From assembly GCA_027422505.1 (NCBI GenBank), contig JAPQWV010000302.1, positions 310,001 to 374,000 of the forward strand: a stretch of DNA of 64,000 bases, written 5' to 3'. This stretch comes from Craterostigma plantagineum. Taxonomy: Eukaryota; Streptophyta; Magnoliopsida; Lamiales; Linderniaceae. The position numbers and the translations under genes were made by a program. Numbering within the stretch: position 1 is the first letter of the stretch; each line of letters begins with the position of its first letter. Shown in pieces: positions 1-11,600 of this stretch. The notes below the pieces were generated by a model. It ran no database searches and was not told where the DNA came from. It saw nothing but the letters and a program-made list of their open reading frames with translations.

Positions 1-713
1 TCATAAGCATGCCCATAAACCTTTTGGCAAGATATAGGTTTCGGTAATAAGTATCCCTAGGTACACGGCATTCGCTGTGACGATGTATTCTTTGCGACAA
101 AAGCCGAACCTTGATGTTTTGAGGGAACAAGGGTAGTGCACTAGAGCGTAATTAAAGGGAAAGGGCAGAAAATGAAAGGGAACTGAGTTGACAGGGGTCG
201 GGCAGAAAAGTCTAGGATTTCGGGGCGAGAATGTTGAATCATGTGCTGGAACGTGTGATTTTCTATTCGATCATGCTATGCTCTCTGAAATCTTCTTGAT
301 TACATGCTCATTATATATGCGTACCATTTCATGACTATTTGATCCATGTTCTCCCGAAAAGACCCTCAGATTTATGCTTGCCACTTTAAGTAGTAGATAT
401 GCGATTAGCCTGCAAGCCTATGGTAGGGGTTGGACTAGTGCACGAATTTGAGTGATTTACCATAAATTTAGCCTATACACTGAGCGACTTGAGCGAATCC
501 TTGTGAGAGTATGAGTCTCGATTAGCAGTGCAAATGAAGTTTAGGTCGACAAGTGCAAGTCATTAGTGTAACGTCCATGATTGTTTGCTTGATTCCTTTC
601 GTGCCTTCTAGCTTTGATGATAAATTGCGAACGATCGTGCCGTTATCCTGATTTATGCCTTATCTAATTCCTAATTTACTTGAGGACAAGCAAATGCTTA
701 AGTGTGGGGAGTT
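1..713 (+). mobile_element. 3' internal end of a Ty3/Gypsy LTR element (body off the left edge)
   Basis: This stretch has no open frame that I can assign to a protein. It ends in a purine-rich tract (AGTGTGGGGAG, 701-711), two bases before the LTR start TGATAA. That order is what is expected for the last internal part of a plus-strand LTR retrotransposon. Long non-coding tails of this kind, ending in a GTGTGGGGAG-like tract, are usual in Athila/Tat-type Gypsy elements, so I lean to that clade. No pol sequence is in view, so the clade is an inference. Confidence 0.6.
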
Positions 714-891
714 TGATAAACGCATTTCAATGAGTTTATCGTAGTATTTATTCGGGGTATAATAAAGCGTTAGCAATCAATTTATGCATTTATTCGATAT
801 ATTTACACTTGTTTTATTGTTGAAGGAGCTTAGGACGAGTTACGGGCGAAAAGGAGCGAAAACGGAGCAAAAAGGACAAATACTGCTATAG

Positions 892-1207
892 GTCACGGCC
901 GTGACACCTAGAGCATCTGACCGTGACCTGTGACAGAGCGCCAGAATGAATACACTGCCAATCGTCACGGCCGTGACGTTCAGTGCTCCAAGCCGTGACG
1001 CCCGACAGAAAGCAATGTTCGTTCACTGCCCACCGTCACGGCCGTGACAGGGCATGCACTTACCCGTGACCGATGGCAGAGAAGCCCACTGATGATGGTC
1101 ACGGCCGTGACCATCGATGCACTTGGCCGTGACGCATGGTTTCGATTTTCTCGCATAGAGTCGGTGATGGTCACGGCCGTGACGGACCATGTCCCAGGCC
1201 GTGACCA
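892..1207. repeat. GTCACGGCCGTGAC palindrome array in the LTR U3
   Basis: The 14-bp perfect palindrome GTCACGGCCGTGAC occurs at 892, 964, 1035, 1098 and 1170, spaced 72, 71, 63 and 72 bp. Each unit also carries a CCGTGAC half-site roughly 20 bp further on. The intervening DNA differs between units, so the palindrome is kept better than its spacer. The array ends just upstream of the TATA box, where transcription-factor sites of an LTR promoter would lie. Confidence 0.85.
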
Positions 1208-1220
1208 GTGCGAAATTTCT

Positions 1221-1228
1221 TATAAAAG
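1221..1228 (+). promoter_or_regulatory. TATA box of the Gypsy LTR
   Basis: TATAAAAG lies about 20 bp downstream of the last palindrome repeat and within the LTR. It is the best candidate core promoter. Transcription would start about 30 bp downstream and define the U3/R border. Confidence 0.6.
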
Positions 1229-2986
1229 ACCAAATTCGACTCAGAAAGAGGGGACTTCGACCAGATACAAATCCTAAACCCTCTAGAGACGAAAAATAGC
1301 ACGAAAGAACGCAGAATCACGCCCCGGAGCGCAAGAGACGGAGTTCTACGCAAACGTGAACGAAGAACAAAGATCTACCCGAGCCTTCAACGATTATGAG
1401 TTCTTTTCTCTTAATTTCTATTTCCTTAGTTGTTTTTCCTTCTATCATGCGTAGCTAATTCCCTTTGTGTTTGGGATTAGATGAACGCTAGAATATTTCG
1501 TAGTTAAGACTTCTAATTATCGTGACTATGTGTTTTGACTATTTATCGTTCTATGAAATTGTTTCGTTGCTTTAATATGTCTATGTGTTAAAGTAATTGT
1601 TTGGAAAATAGTTTAGGGCGACAGCTAAATAACGATTAGGCCATTCGTAGAAGATAGGATTCGAGTATAGGGCGAAAGCAAATACTCGATCCTCGCCGTT
1701 AGTAATTAATGAATTTTAGATCCCCGCGAGCGTTTAGGGCGACAGCAAACTCGCGAGCGGGCAGGAAAATTACTGCGATCTAGTTAGAATCACGTAGGAA
1801 CGATAGTTCATTGTCTTAGCCAATAATACCTAGCGGGATTCAAATCCCGAGCACTTTTTATTATCTGAAAGCTTCGTACCAGTTTAACGTGTTCTTTGAA
1901 TTTCTAGTCGATTTAGGGGTAAGTGTTAGGTTAAGTCATCAAAAATCTGCGTATTTTATTTAGGCTAAATATCGAGTCGATAGGTAATTACTGGTACTTG
2001 ATTTATTCCTCGTGTTCGATACTCGTCTACTCACTCTACTGCACTATAAACGATAGGTTCACTGCCTATCGCACGTCGGTGATAGTAATTTAGTATACGT
2101 TTTATTTTATCACTTGTCGCACTTGCACAATACACCACGTGTCGATCACATGACTTCCTTCCGATCATCGAAGCATGTATTTGAATGACATGTCTACGGA
2201 AGTTCTGATCTGGTCAGGGAGTCCAGAAAAGAAAAGGCATATGTGTCCTAAAAATAATATAAAACATTTAGGTAGTAAGGACACCTAGACTCGATGTGTT
2301 CAAGAAAGTTCAGTGGTGTGGGGCTGACTACCACGTAGTTCAATATCTCCCATTTCCAAGTGAGACGGTGATAGATAACGTGGTTCTCCGTGATATAATG
2401 AAACATCGGTCTGTTGGGAGATCGATGAGTGGGTAAGGCTTGGTTGTGTATGCGCCTTTGGACCAAATGAGACGACTTCTACCCGGGAGCTGATAAAAAT
2501 AAGCTCCTGCACCTATATGGGATGGCCTGAATCTTTTGTGAGGTGAGGGATTTGTGTATCGTCCGTTTTTCAGCCTTGTAAAGAATTGCCAAATAGGGAT
2601 GTGGCTTTTATGAGCTTGAAATTGTTACTAACACTCGCCTACGTTCCGGGGTTAGATTCAGTTTGGTCTGACTGAACCATGAGAACTTAGAATCCATGCA
2701 TCCTGTATGAAGTGATGAGTGCTGCTTCATTGGTCAGCATTTCGGAGCAGGTCTGTTGAGTTCATCGTCGTGCTAATGTCTGGATGTCACGCCTTTTGGA
2801 ATTCTTGAACTCTTGAGGGTTGAGTTTTCAGTTGAAGTCCGTTTGGGAAGTGCTTGAGAGATATTTTCTTTCTTTTTCCTTCATTTTTTTGTTTATTTAT
2901 TTTTATTTATATATTTTTTTGTTATTCATAAATATATGTTTTATCGTAAAAGGACATATATATGTATATGGGTCAAGATAAGTTTT

Positions 2987-3070
2987 CTCCCCCTCAAATC
3001 GTGCATCTTCAAATGTACTTCCCCTAAAAATATACTCCCCCTCAAAATACGGAGTGATACTCCCCCTCAA
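2987..3070 (-). repeat. Repeated polypurine-like tracts (minus strand TGAGGGGGAG)
   Basis: CTCCCCCTCA or close variants occur near 2987, 3035 and 3060. On the minus strand they read as TGAGGGGGAG, the style of tract seen just after pol in element 1 (12134-12260). They suggest that a minus-strand Copia post-pol region lies here. Confidence 0.5.
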
Positions 3071-3480
3071 TGCATGCACGTTTAAAAAATGAGGATTTTC
3101 TCCCAAGACTAATGAGCGTGATGAAAATAACGTATTCTTCTTTTCAGATCAGGTGCATATTTAAAGAAGTAATTTTCTCTATAATTAAGCATATTAAAAT
3201 GTACGTTTTTCTCTTGTCGCTCTTAGTTAAAAAAATATTTTCGACGATTCAGCTTATGTGCATATGTGGATGATTAAACTCGAAAATTCGTTATGATGTA
3301 TGCATAATGAAAATGTAACTATAGGAGGGTATTGAAGCATTTCGACTTATGTATGCACGAAATAGTTTGGAAGTTAATGTCATTTTGACGCTTGCATAGC
3401 TATAATATACCCTACTATAATCAAAGTAGGCATATTGTCTTTTCAGGTCAATATGCATGCCAAATTTACTATGGAATGCA

Positions 3481-3503
3481 TATATATATATATATATATA
3501 TAA
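3481..3503. repeat. (TA)n microsatellite
   Basis: About eleven uninterrupted TA dinucleotides, a simple sequence repeat in AT-rich non-coding DNA. Confidence 0.95.
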
Positions 3504-3817
3504 TAGCTACTTTGGTTGTCGATTCGCTAACCAGTCGTGTCTGTTGAGCAACCCGAGATACCATACACACAGGGATGATGTAGTTCTTCGCGAGGTGTTT
3601 TTGAAGAATTTTCTAAGTTAAGTGTATTGAGTTTGTAAAATGTGAAGTTCAAAGATGTTTTGTGCAATTAGTTCGAAAATTTCTAAGTGATATGTCGAGA
3701 TTGATTTTTGGGTGTTGTATGTGTTCGAAAGATTTTGTGTTGAAAACGTTTTTCACGTGCCCTTTTTCAAAAATGTAATTTTCGAATGATATAGTTTCGG
3801 GAAATTGTTTTTAAGGT

Positions 3818-4115
3818 TGTTAGGATATTTAGTGAATGTGTCAATAGTTTATGTCTTGGGATTAATATTGTAATTATCTTTTTAGCTTGGGCTTTGGACT
3901 AGAATGTATTTAGTTAATCTTTAGTGTTTGGGCCTTAATATACCTAGGTTAATGTGGTATATAAGGTTTTACCAACACCATTTGAAAGGTAATCAAAGAT
4001 CAAAAGGCTAACCCTAGTTTTCACACACTACACACACTTGAAGGTGAGAAATTCTCCCTTTTTCATTCCATCAAAGCCTCTTTGATTCCTTGTTTGGTGC
4101 ATTCGGGGACCAACA
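3818..4115 (+). repeat. 5' LTR of element 1
   Basis: 298 bp, from TGTTAGGATA to GACCAACA, matching 17845-18140 almost throughout. A TATATAA core promoter lies at 3958-3964. Short LTRs of this size on an element of 14 kb are unusual, because most of the extra length lies in the internal region. Confidence 0.95.
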
Positions 4116-4117
4116 AG

Positions 4118-4129
4118 TGGTATCAGAGC
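4118..4129 (+). other. Primer binding site of element 1 (initiator tRNA-Met)
   Basis: TGGTATCAGAGC, two bases downstream of the 5' LTR. It is complementary to the 3' end of plant initiator tRNA-Met, the usual primer for Copia minus-strand DNA synthesis. Confidence 0.95.
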
Positions 4130-5767
4130 AAACGTGGATCGATCTGCATTGATTTGAATCCAGTTTCGTTCGATTCCGAGAAAGATCAAAGGTGTTTTTG
4201 GGTAAAAATAACTTTCGGGCATTTTTGAGCTCGTTTTGGGGTATTAATGCTTTGCTTTTGTGTTTAAAACCTTCCCCCAGATCGATTCTATGCCTAAAAT
4301 ATTTTTAAAACACTTTTGGATCAGTTTTAACGAGTTTTGAGCAAGATTGAAGCAAAAACTCTTCAGAAAAGGTCATCTCGGCCATTCTCTGTTTTTGGTT
4401 GATTTGACCTGTCTTTTGTTGTTTTTAGCTCACAAATCGGTCGATTATGTGTTTAGGGAAGAATTTCTGAAGTTTAGGATCAAGTTTGAGGGATTTTGGT
4501 TGAGATTTGAGCAAGAACGGGACGATTTTCTGGCAAAACGCATGAAAGCAATGGAACAGTGAAAGCTCGTTCTTGACCGCGAAAATTTTTGCTTAATCGT
4601 TCAAGTCCGCGAAATTTCCATATCCGCGAAATTTGATCCCGAGAACAGATCTAGAACCGCGAATATTTCACTTTCACTGCATTTTTTCGCAACGGCCTAT
4701 GTTCAAAATCCGAGAATTTTTAAACCGCGAAAATTTCACTTTCACTGCATTTTTTCGCAACGGCCTATGTTCAAAATCCGAGAATTCTTAAACCGGGAAA
4801 ATTTCTCTGTTTTCACCTCACTGTCGCTTCATTTTTTCTCAACTACGTACCCTTTAAAATCCGAGAAACTCCATAACCGAGAAAGCTTATTCCGAGAGTT
4901 TTTCTGAGCCGCGAAATTCAGCCGAGAACTTTCGAAATTCTTATATCCGAGAAATTTTCAGTCGAGAAAGTTTCTTTCTTACGAGAATTTTTTTTTTCCG
5001 AGAAACTTTCTCAAATCACATTACAACCCACGACACTTCTCTTTGAAAACCGAGAAATTTGCAAATTCGCGAAATTTTTTTTAAAACCATGACTTTTTAA
5101 TCCAAGAAAATTTCAACCGAGAAAGTTTATTTCATCCGAGAAAGTTTTTCAAAACCACGATTCTTTCAAATCCGAGAAAAACTTCCTAAAACCACACTTG
5201 AACTCTCGATGCGAAATTTCTTGCGAAGGTTTTAAAAAAAATTCAAAACTAAGAATCTTTCTCACATGCGAAATTTTAAGATCCGAGAAATTTTCACATG
5301 AGAATTTTTCTTCCGAGAATTTCTCTTTAAAACTCACAAACACCGAAATTTCTCAACACATAATTTCTCGGATAATTCATCATACAATCACGTCTCTTCA
5401 ACTTGCGAATTTTTTTTGACGTGTTAAATTTTTCTCGTGTTAAAATTTTCTCGGGGTAAATTTTTCTCAAACTTATTTAAGATTAGATCCTTACACTTTA
5501 GTCCTATCACCCTAGACCACTATTGACATAAAATTTTTTTCTCGTCTCAAATCTCGTTTTTAAATTTCTAGAACTTCTCCTAATTTCAAGACATATTTTC
5601 CCTTCATACATTATCGACCATCACACACGCTCACTTAGTTCTAAGAAATTCTTTAAACGATTTTTTCTCAAAACTCTACACGATAAACTCGTATTTCTCA
5701 TCTCGTTCGTTACTAACTCTCTTATCTATACAAGATCAAAACCACGGACGATTCGACTGCACCAACC
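4130..5767 (+). other. Element 1 leader with dispersed CGCGAAATTT / CGAGAAATTT motifs
   Basis: A 1.6-kb non-coding leader between primer site and gag. From about 4575 to 5470 it is crowded with short motifs of the form CCGCGAAATTT or CCGAGAAATTT at irregular spacing. It includes a 68-bp tandem duplication (4656-4723 and 4724-4791) with only a few differences. Short frames here are by-products of the repeats. The same motif class recurs between pol and the extra ORF of this element. Confidence 0.85.
4656..4791 (+). repeat. 68-bp tandem duplication in the leader
   Basis: Two head-to-tail units of 68 bp (4656-4723, 4724-4791), each starting ACCGCGAA and running through GCAACGGCCTATG. They are nearly identical, so the duplication is recent. 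Confidence 0.9.
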
Positions 5768-7240
5768 ATGTCTACCACGAATGACATCTCAACAGTGGGC
5801 TCCGACACCAGGCCTCCGATGCTGCGACAAGGCGACTACAGCATATGGACAAACCGGTTCCTCACGTTCATCCGGAACAAAGGCGCACCACTCTCTCAAT
5901 ACCTTCTGGACTCCATCTTCAATGGTCCAGCACAGTTCTGGACGATCATCCCTGCACAGCCAAACGCAAATCCTCCCATGGATGAACGCCGCACTCCAAG
6001 AGGTCCCATCAATGAAAATGAAGAGGCTCGCCTACAGGGCGATGAGACTGCCAAAGGATATCTCTTCCAAGCTATGGGCAACGAAGTCTACACTCACATC
6101 GAATGCTGCACTACTGCCAAGGAAATATGGGATGAACTCGTGGAAATCATGGCAGGCACAACTGAAAGTGCTCAGGGGAGGAAATCAGCATGTCTCTCGC
6201 AGTACGAACACTTCCAGGCCTATGAAGGAGAGGAACTGCGTGACACATACCTCCAATACTTGAAGGTCATCAATGAACTCAAGAAACCCAGGATCTCGAG
6301 GGACAAATTCGATATCAACAACCGCTTCCTTGGTAGCCTCAAACCACATTGGGGCAATGCAATCGTGATGATGATTCAGAGTAAGGACCTCTCTAACACC
6401 TCCATCCATGCTCTCTACGACAGTCTGTCAGCCTATGCTCCTTACGTGCAACCCCCGTCCACCAACCCTCGAGTCGACCCACTAGCTCTCCTCTCGAACA
6501 AGACCACCGAACGATCTTCCACCTCTAAGACCAAACAGAACAAAGGGAAGCTACCAGCTGTTATATCTGACTCCACTTCAGGATCCGAAGCTGATACAGA
6601 ATCTGATGAGGATGTTCGTGATCTACGCAAACAACTGGCAATGCTCACAAAGATGGTCTCAAAGAAGATCGGGAAAAAAACCTCATTCTTCTCCAATCGC
6701 CAAAGAACCTTTAGCGGCACCAAAAAGACCACTCCCACGGAGGAAGCCAAGCCGACAAAGAAAGAGGAGGAATCAGCACCTCAGAAGTCTGTGAAGTGCT
6801 TTCGGTGTGGAAAGTCAGGCCACTTTGCCAAAGAATGCCATGCCCCACGCGTGAAGGACTCCGGCTACTATGACCGTAAGGCCAGAATGACCCGCAAAAT
6901 GGAAAGTGGGAAAGCTCTACTCACCGAAGAAGCTGAATGGGTGAACGACACTTCAGGAGACGAGGAGCCTAAGGATGAAGATTGCTGCATGGCAAGACTG
7001 GTCGAACAGGACGAGGACGAGGAGATGGGTGACATCGGTGAGAAAACAGCTAAGACTCCCACCGACGCCGAGTCTGAGGTACGAATCTCACAACTCGATG
7101 ATGTGTTCAATCCCCGACACACCATTAAGAAACCCACCGTAGACGCTAGGGATTATGATGAACTTAAGCTAAAATTTGAAAACAACTATGCCTTACTTAG
7201 ATTAAAAGTAAAGAGCTCGCTTGTGCAAACGAACGTCTAA
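5768..7240 (+). CDS. Element 1 Gag polyprotein (capsid and nucleocapsid)
   Basis: A 490-residue frame starting at the first ATG after the leader (context AACCATGTC). The N-terminal two thirds is a Copia gag of the UBN2 type, with the signature E-I-W-D-E-L near residue 125 and a helical capsid region. A basic/acidic linker follows, then one CCHC zinc knuckle (C-X2-C-X4-H-X4-C, CFRCGKSGHFAKEC) near residues 344-357. Gag assembles the cytoplasmic virus-like particle and packages element RNA. The frame ends early: near 7205 one base appears lost from an A-rich run, and a related reading continues in the next frame into the linker. The acidic tail after the knuckle is typical of this group. Confidence 0.9.
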   Translation: MSTTNDISTVGSDTRPPMLRQGDYSIWTNRFLTFIRNKGAPLSQYLLDSIFNGPAQFWTIIPAQPNANPPMDERRTPRGPINENEEARLQGDETAKGYLFQAMGNEVYTHIECCTTAKEIWDELVEIMAGTTESAQGRKSACLSQYEHFQAYEGEELRDTYLQYLKVINELKKPRISRDKFDINNRFLGSLKPHWGNAIVMMIQSKDLSNTSIHALYDSLSAYAPYVQPPSTNPRVDPLALLSNKTTERSSTSKTKQNKGKLPAVISDSTSGSEADTESDEDVRDLRKQLAMLTKMVSKKIGKKTSFFSNRQRTFSGTKKTTPTEEAKPTKKEEESAPQKSVKCFRCGKSGHFAKECHAPRVKDSGYYDRKARMTRKMESGKALLTEEAEWVNDTSGDEEPKDEDCCMARLVEQDEDEEMGDIGEKTAKTPTDAESEVRISQLDDVFNPRHTIKKPTVDARDYDELKLKFENNYALLRLKVKSSLVQTNV

Positions 7241-8698
7241 TGGTCTCTGAAGCGTTAGTCAAACGTCTGCAAAGCAAGAACAAACAAAGTGAGACTAAGG
7301 TTAAGGAAACTACACTAGCCATCAGTTCATGTGAAACTTCTCGCCTCCTGACGGCCTCCCAATATGAACTGCTTACGAAGTAAAGAGTTAGGCTATACCG
7401 CAAGGTGAAAGAACTTGAAGAGCAACTTCACCTTAGAAAAAAAGCCGCACACATCTTATGCCTATTGAACCAACCAGTTGAAACAGAATTCTACGACGCC
7501 CGGATGGGAATCAGCCTGGCCAGCAACTGCGATCCAACGCCGCTAATTGTTAAAAGGTATAACATGTACAGTACTTCATTCCTACAAACAAGGAAGGGCA
7601 CTCCCTCACAGCTCATGCCGTTTGTAAGATCCTCCTCCGTTGTCCTTTCGGAAGAAAAGAGGGAACAGAACATTCTCTGGGCAGAAATCGCGTACGACTA
7701 CACGGAATTGAATGCTAGACTAAAAAGCCTTCACTCTCTGAAGACATCAAGTCTCAGTTCCCCACCGAAGAACAGGAAATCGCTTTCCGAGAAGCACTTT
7801 CTCGCATCTATGTCCCAGAGAAACTTCTGATCATAGCAGAACTAGAACGAACAATAGAAGTAGAGCGGAAAGCCTTTGCAAAAGAGCGAGAGGATCTACT
7901 TAACAAAATCTTTACCCTAGAGCAATTTCACAATACGAACAAACCCTCTACGTCGAGTCAAGTACCCGATTCTCGAACATGTAAATGTAAGAGGACGGCG
8001 AAGATGACTCCTGAACTGACACATGTTCTAACACTAACTCACGTATTCTTATGGATACAGGGAATGTGAGTTCGACGTCTCTGGAAGGGAGTTCGTATGA
8101 AATAAAGGAGAACCCGCTCTTCGATGGCAAGAAGAAAAGACCATCCTATATTCGTCTTTCCTCTCTATGTACTGAATCCCAATATCCTAAGGTCGTAGAC
8201 AATTATGTTGCCAAAATTTATCTTTCTTTTACCAAGCTTATGTCTATGTGCTGCTGCAATAACTTTGTTCTCCCACGCTTTCATGAATATGAAACACATG
8301 AACACGCAACACTCCGACCACGCAAGCGAACCTCCTCTACGACGCCTTTGAATTCTCCCATCTCGCCTAAACCTAAGGTTAAGCGAAAACGTCTCTCGTC
8401 GTCAAACGCAAACTCACCTACTGCTCGCAAGCCAAAGGCGACCAAAACCGAAGCACATAAACAAAAACCACATCCCCCATGCCAATTCATGTATAAGGCG
8501 CCATACATGCAAGCACAAGTTAGGAAAATATGGGTTAGAAAAACCATAATCCCGCCTCATCAAACAAATGACAAAGGGAAAGCTAAATTAGAACCAACAC
8601 AATCTGATTTAGAAACCACATTTCCCATTAAGCGCATGAAAATTTTACTTGTATCACAAGAAGGTCCCATTCGTAAACGGGGACCCAACGTTTACTGA
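7241..8698 (+). pseudogene. Element 1 gag-pol linker, frameshifted
   Basis: Coding-like DNA between gag and protease, open in pieces (7246-7383, 7405-7830, 8051-8698). The first part reads as a charged, probably coiled-coil stretch that continues gag in the +1 frame after the loss near 7205. A stop lies at 7381. The last piece is rich in Lys, Pro and Ser. It ends in two consecutive TGA codons (8696-8701) immediately before, and in frame with, the protease domain. The matching position in element 2 also carries a stop. I cannot assign a function; long coiled-coil spacers here are known in SIRE-type gag. Confidence 0.7.
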
Positions 8699-11600
8699 TG
8701 ATTGCAGGTCTGTCATGTGTGGTATATAGACTCGGGTTGCTCCACACACATGACGAGGAACAAGAAGCTGTTGAGCAACTTCTCCGAGCGCTATCTCGGA
8801 AGGGTCTCATTCGGAAACAGTCAAATGGCGCCAATTCTCGGAACTGGTGATCTCGTCCATGACAAACTGACGATTAAGGGCATCTCTTAAGTCGAGGGTT
8901 TGAGCTACAATCTCTTCAGCATTGGTCGTTTCTGCGACAAAGGATACAAGGTTCTCTTCGAATCTGACATCTGCAGCATTATAGATGCCTCGGGACAGCC
9001 TCTTCTTTCTGGAAGGCGCACGTCTCACCTTTATGTACTCAATCTTACGACCTCTCGACCAATATGCCTTCTCTCTCGAGCTGCACCCAAGTTGAACGAT
9101 CTATGGCACCGACGTCTTTCACATCTCAATTTCAAGACCATCAACAAACTGCGTCAGAATAAACTCGTCAACGGTCTACCCCAACTGACATATCATAAGG
9201 AACACCTCTGCTCTGCCTGTGAATTGGGGAAGATGAAGCGATCGTCTCACATCTCCAAGGAAACACCGTCCTCTAAGCTCATCCTTGAGCTCTTACACAT
9301 GGATCTATGTGGCCCAATGCCTACGGCCACACTCGGAGGAATACGGTATATTCTTGTGATTGTCGACGATTTTTCACGCTACACGTGGACGAAACTCATA
9401 TGTACAAAGGATGAAGTTCCTGATATAATCATCGAGTTTGTTGTTACGTCCCAAACTCTTCATCAACAGAAGGTTCGGATTATCAGAACTGACAACGGAA
9501 CTGAGTTTAAGAACAAGAAGCTCAGTGATTTCTATGCCACTCAGGGCATCACCCATCAGTTCTCAGCTGTGAAGACTCCGGAACAAAATGGTGTCGTTGA
9601 GCGTAAGAATATGACACTAGTTGAAGCAGCCAGGACTCTCCTCATCCAATCCGGACTTCCTCATTCTCTTTGGGGCGAAGCTATTCAAACGGCTTGTTAC
9701 ACACAGAACCGGGCTTCCATCCACAAGAGATTCAATCGCACCCCATACGAGATGCTGAATAACCATCGTATCCCCGATATATCTTATCTAAGGGTCTTCG
9801 GTTGCCGATGTTTTGTGGCCAATGATCGCCAACATCTTGGGAAGCTTGATCCAAAAGCACTTGAAGGCATCTTTGTTGGATATTCGCTGAACTCAAAGGC
9901 ATACAGAGTCTATCTTGGAGAGAAACGATCAGTAATAGAGAGCACAAATGTCACCTTTGACGAAAGCGAAGGCGACCTCATGGCTTCTGCTCATATCAGT
10001 CCAGAACCAGGTCTTCTACAGTCGTTGACAAAAGGTCAACTTTCAACGACGGGAACTTCCTCATCTGAGGACAATTCTGGTGAACTGGATCTCGACCTGC
10101 TCTTCGAGTACTTCTATCCAGTCCCCAAGACTCCCGTCGCCACCACTCAAACTACCGCTGCACCCACTCCACCTACACCACCAGCTATTGGCAATGATGT
10201 CGTCCCGCCAAACTTGGATGATCTCAATCTCAACGAAGACGACATTTTACCCAACCCCGGGAACATTGCTGATCCTGATGCTGAACCTTCTCAATCTACT
10301 ACGATTGAGATCTCTTCTTCGGACACCGGACCCCAATCTAATGAACCTCCAACCGATACAAATGCAGCCAGCTCCTCTCAGACCAACGTACCACTTTGGG
10401 CTCGATCTCATCCTACAGATCAGATTATTAGGGATCCCACATCTGGTGTCTCGACACGTTCGGCTACGATGAATGAAAGTCTGTTTGCTTGCTATCTCAG
10501 TCAAGCCAAACCATCACGAGTAGCTGAAGCTCTCAACGATCCTGATTGGCTGATTGCAATGCAGGAGGAAATAAATCAGTTTGAACGTTTACAAGTTTGG
10601 GAACTCATACCACGACCTCACAATAGATCCATTATCGGCACAAAGTGGATCTTCAAGAACAAAAAGGATGAAGACGGTGTTGTCATCCGCAATAAAGCAA
10701 GACTTGTGGCTAAGGGGTACAACCAACATGAAGGCATCGACTACGATGAAACTTTTACCCCAGTTGCCAGGATCGAAGCCATACGAATTTTTCTTGCCTT
10801 TGCTGCTCACAAGAACTTTAAAGTCTACCAAATGGACGTGAAGACTGCATTTCTGAATGGATTTCTCAAAGAAGAAGTGTACGTTGATCAACCTGAAGGG
10901 TTCTTGAGCGAAGAGTTTCCTCATCACGTATATCGACTCTACAAGGCCCTCTACGGACTAAAATAGGCTCCCCGAGCTTGGTATGACGTCCTTTCAGACT
11001 TCCTTGTTCAGTCTGGATTCAAGAAAGGATCTCTAGATACAACTCTCTTCACCAAGCGGAGTGGCCCGGACATCATGATTGTACAGATTTATGTCGATGA
11101 CATCATTTTTGGATCGACTGAACCACAACTGTGTGAAGAGTTCGCAGAATTGATGAAAGAGAAATTCGAAATGAGTATGATGGACGAGCTGAATTTCTTT
11201 CTTGGTCTTCAAGTAAAGCAACTCCCCGACGGAATCTTCATCAACCAGTCCAAATACATCCATGACATCCTCGAGAAATATGGAATGAAGGATGCTAAGA
11301 CTGCTGGTACACCTATGTCACCCTCTGGCCGACCCGACGCGGACCCATCTGGTGCTCCCGTTGACCAAACCATCTATCGTGGGATAATAGGCTCTCTTCT
11401 GTACCTCACTGCTAGTCGACCGGATATCGTTCTCTAGACAGGAATCTGCGCTCGTTTTTAGGCTACACCGAAGGAATCCCATCTCACTGCTGTCAAAAGG
11501 ATTCTCCGCTATCTCAAAGGAACACCCAATCTGAGTTTGTGGTACCCCACTCGATCGGACTTCAAACTGGTTGGATTCTCTGACTCGGATTACGCAGGAT

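Larger units (their letters stand above)
714..2112 (+). repeat. 3' LTR of the left-edge Ty3/Gypsy element
   Basis: The LTR is read from TGATAA (714) to TTATCA (2112), a perfect 6-bp terminal inverted repeat with TG and CA ends, directly after a polypurine tract. Length is about 1.4 kb. It contains a U3-like segment with a palindrome array, a TATA box at 1221 and a long U5-like region. The partner LTR is outside the window, so the right border rests on the inverted termini alone. A border at about 2150 (ending GATCACA) is the alternative. Confidence 0.6.
2113..3812. other. Unassigned repeat-derived DNA, probably part of minus-strand element 3
   Basis: No protein-coding frame is recognisable here. 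A T-rich run lies near 2870-2930. CTCCCCCTCA-type tracts occur at 2987-3070, and a (TA)n microsatellite at 3481-3503. The last 130 bp contain a degenerate repeat (near 3690 and 3740) whose next copy lies on the far side of element 1, at 18148. That shows 3690-3817 and 18141 onward were contiguous before element 1 inserted. I could not find a partner for the LTR at 19971-20313 here. Confidence 0.5.

Noticed and set aside
980..1277. Opposed small frames with repeated V-T-A-V-T residues.
   Set aside because: They are the two-strand translations of the GTCACGGCCGTGAC palindrome array.
2113..2990. Possible 3' LTR of element 3.
   Set aside because: No similarity by eye to the 5' LTR at 19971-20313, and no TG/CA borders next to a polypurine tract could be fixed.
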